Shown: piece after piece, positions 63,301 through 64,000 of the stretch
Position numbering within the stretch: position 1 is the first letter of the stretch
Layout of the letters: every line of letters begins with the position of its first letter
NCBI RefSeq assembly: GCF_932526225.1
Contig: NC_064037.1
Coordinates: 9,714,203 to 9,778,202, forward strand
Origin: Nematostella vectensis
Lineage: Eukaryota; Cnidaria; Anthozoa; Actiniaria; Edwardsiidae
Length of the DNA: 64,000 bases
Direction of reading: 5' to 3'
The notes under the pieces: generated by a model
Told to the model about the DNA's origin: nothing
Database searches by the model: none
Seen by the model: only the letters and a program-made list of their open reading frames with translations
Position numbers and translations under genes: made by a program

Positions 63301-64000
63301 CTGAGTCGAAACATAAGGATATCATCAGGGCGTGGTAGGGAGAGGGGCACTTTGGGGAGGGGCACTATGATTTTAACCAAGATTTTAATGCATCATGTCA
63401 GAGCGCAAAGCTAGTACTTTTAGGAGAACAATATTTGCAAAAGCAGCTATTATACGCATGCTTAATAAAAGGACAATATATAGATTTAGCCATTGCCTAA
63501 TGCCGGAGCTCCAAAAACCTTTTTTCACAACGGAAGGGACGAGCCAATTAACAAATAAGCAATAAACATAATTATAACAAAAGGGTTCAAACTCTATCCA
63601 AAAAAGAGGGTTTCTTATATAAATTATTTTAATTAATCTCTTTCCAAAGCAAATAAGTTTCAATAATTAGCTCAACATCCAGTGCTTATTTTACTCCATT
63701 TAGTATTCCGGACAAACTTTGGGCTCCTTGATTATATATTCAGAGATTTGCGCGCGAAAAAGCCGTCCCTAGTGAGAATATAGTACGGCGAATCAGAGAG
63801 CTCATCCGTATTTACTGGTCGTATCGGTGGGACCGGCCTTGTCATTCAAAAGTCAAAACATTGTTTTTGTTGTCAACACTGTTTTATAAATTGCTTGATC
63901 ATGTAAACGGTTTCAAGCCGGTTCTAAGACCTTTCTTTTATCGTTGAGTTCAAGAGAGTAGTAAGGGTTGTGAAGAAAACGTTAATAAAAAAAAACTAAA
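63301..64000 (-). other. Intron at the window edge
   Basis: Upstream intron of gene B. It matches 56616-57315 and is cut by the window end. Confidence 0.8.

Overview
The window is animal nuclear DNA and has none of the features of a bacterial replicon. Coding sequence lies in short exons bounded by GT/AG splice sites, separated by AT-rich introns that carry minisatellites, a tRNA-derived SINE and small TIR elements. The encoded architecture (EGF chain, NIDO, AMOP, VWD, EGF chain, SEA, EGF, one transmembrane helix, short tail) resembles the transmembrane 'mucin-like' proteins of corals and sea anemones and the vertebrate MUC4/SUSD2 group. I therefore infer a cnidarian, most likely an anthozoan. 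No species can be assigned from the sequence alone.

Layout. Positions 1-20600 form the left arm of a very large inverted duplication. It carries the 3' part of gene A on the + strand (28 exons, 2105-20125). Positions 20601-29602 are a 9 kb spacer absent from the arms. It holds a decayed multicopy gene with a CXC zinc motif (25501-27149) and, beside its right edge, a 960-bp TIR element with a 9-bp target duplication (28632-29591). Positions 29603 to about 49767 are the right arm, with the same 28 exons on the - strand (gene B), so the two genes converge tail to tail. The two sets of exons match in length one for one, and I found no frameshift or stop in those I read. The arms differ by substitutions, repeat copy number and insertions. 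The clearest insertion is a 1000-bp TTAA-flanked element present only in gene B (31110-32109), whose empty site is visible in gene A.

Positions 49900-64000 continue gene B upstream. They are an array of 21 EGF exons on the - strand, nearly all 123 nt and all phase 1-1, embedded in nested tandem duplications (1351-bp triplication, about 945-bp units, 2.4-kb higher-order unit). Some exons are mosaics of two EGF types. The true 5' ends of both genes lie outside the window.

How it works, as inferred: each gene would make a large type I membrane glycoprotein. An extensible N-terminal calcium-binding EGF stalk is followed by a NIDO-AMOP-VWD adhesive core with a GDPH cleavage motif, then a second EGF stalk, a SEA domain with a cleavage-type G-S-V motif, a membrane helix and an acidic tail. 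The array is a frame-neutral way of changing stalk length. The main caveat is that the inverted arms and near-identical tandem copies could partly reflect assembly of divergent haplotypes.
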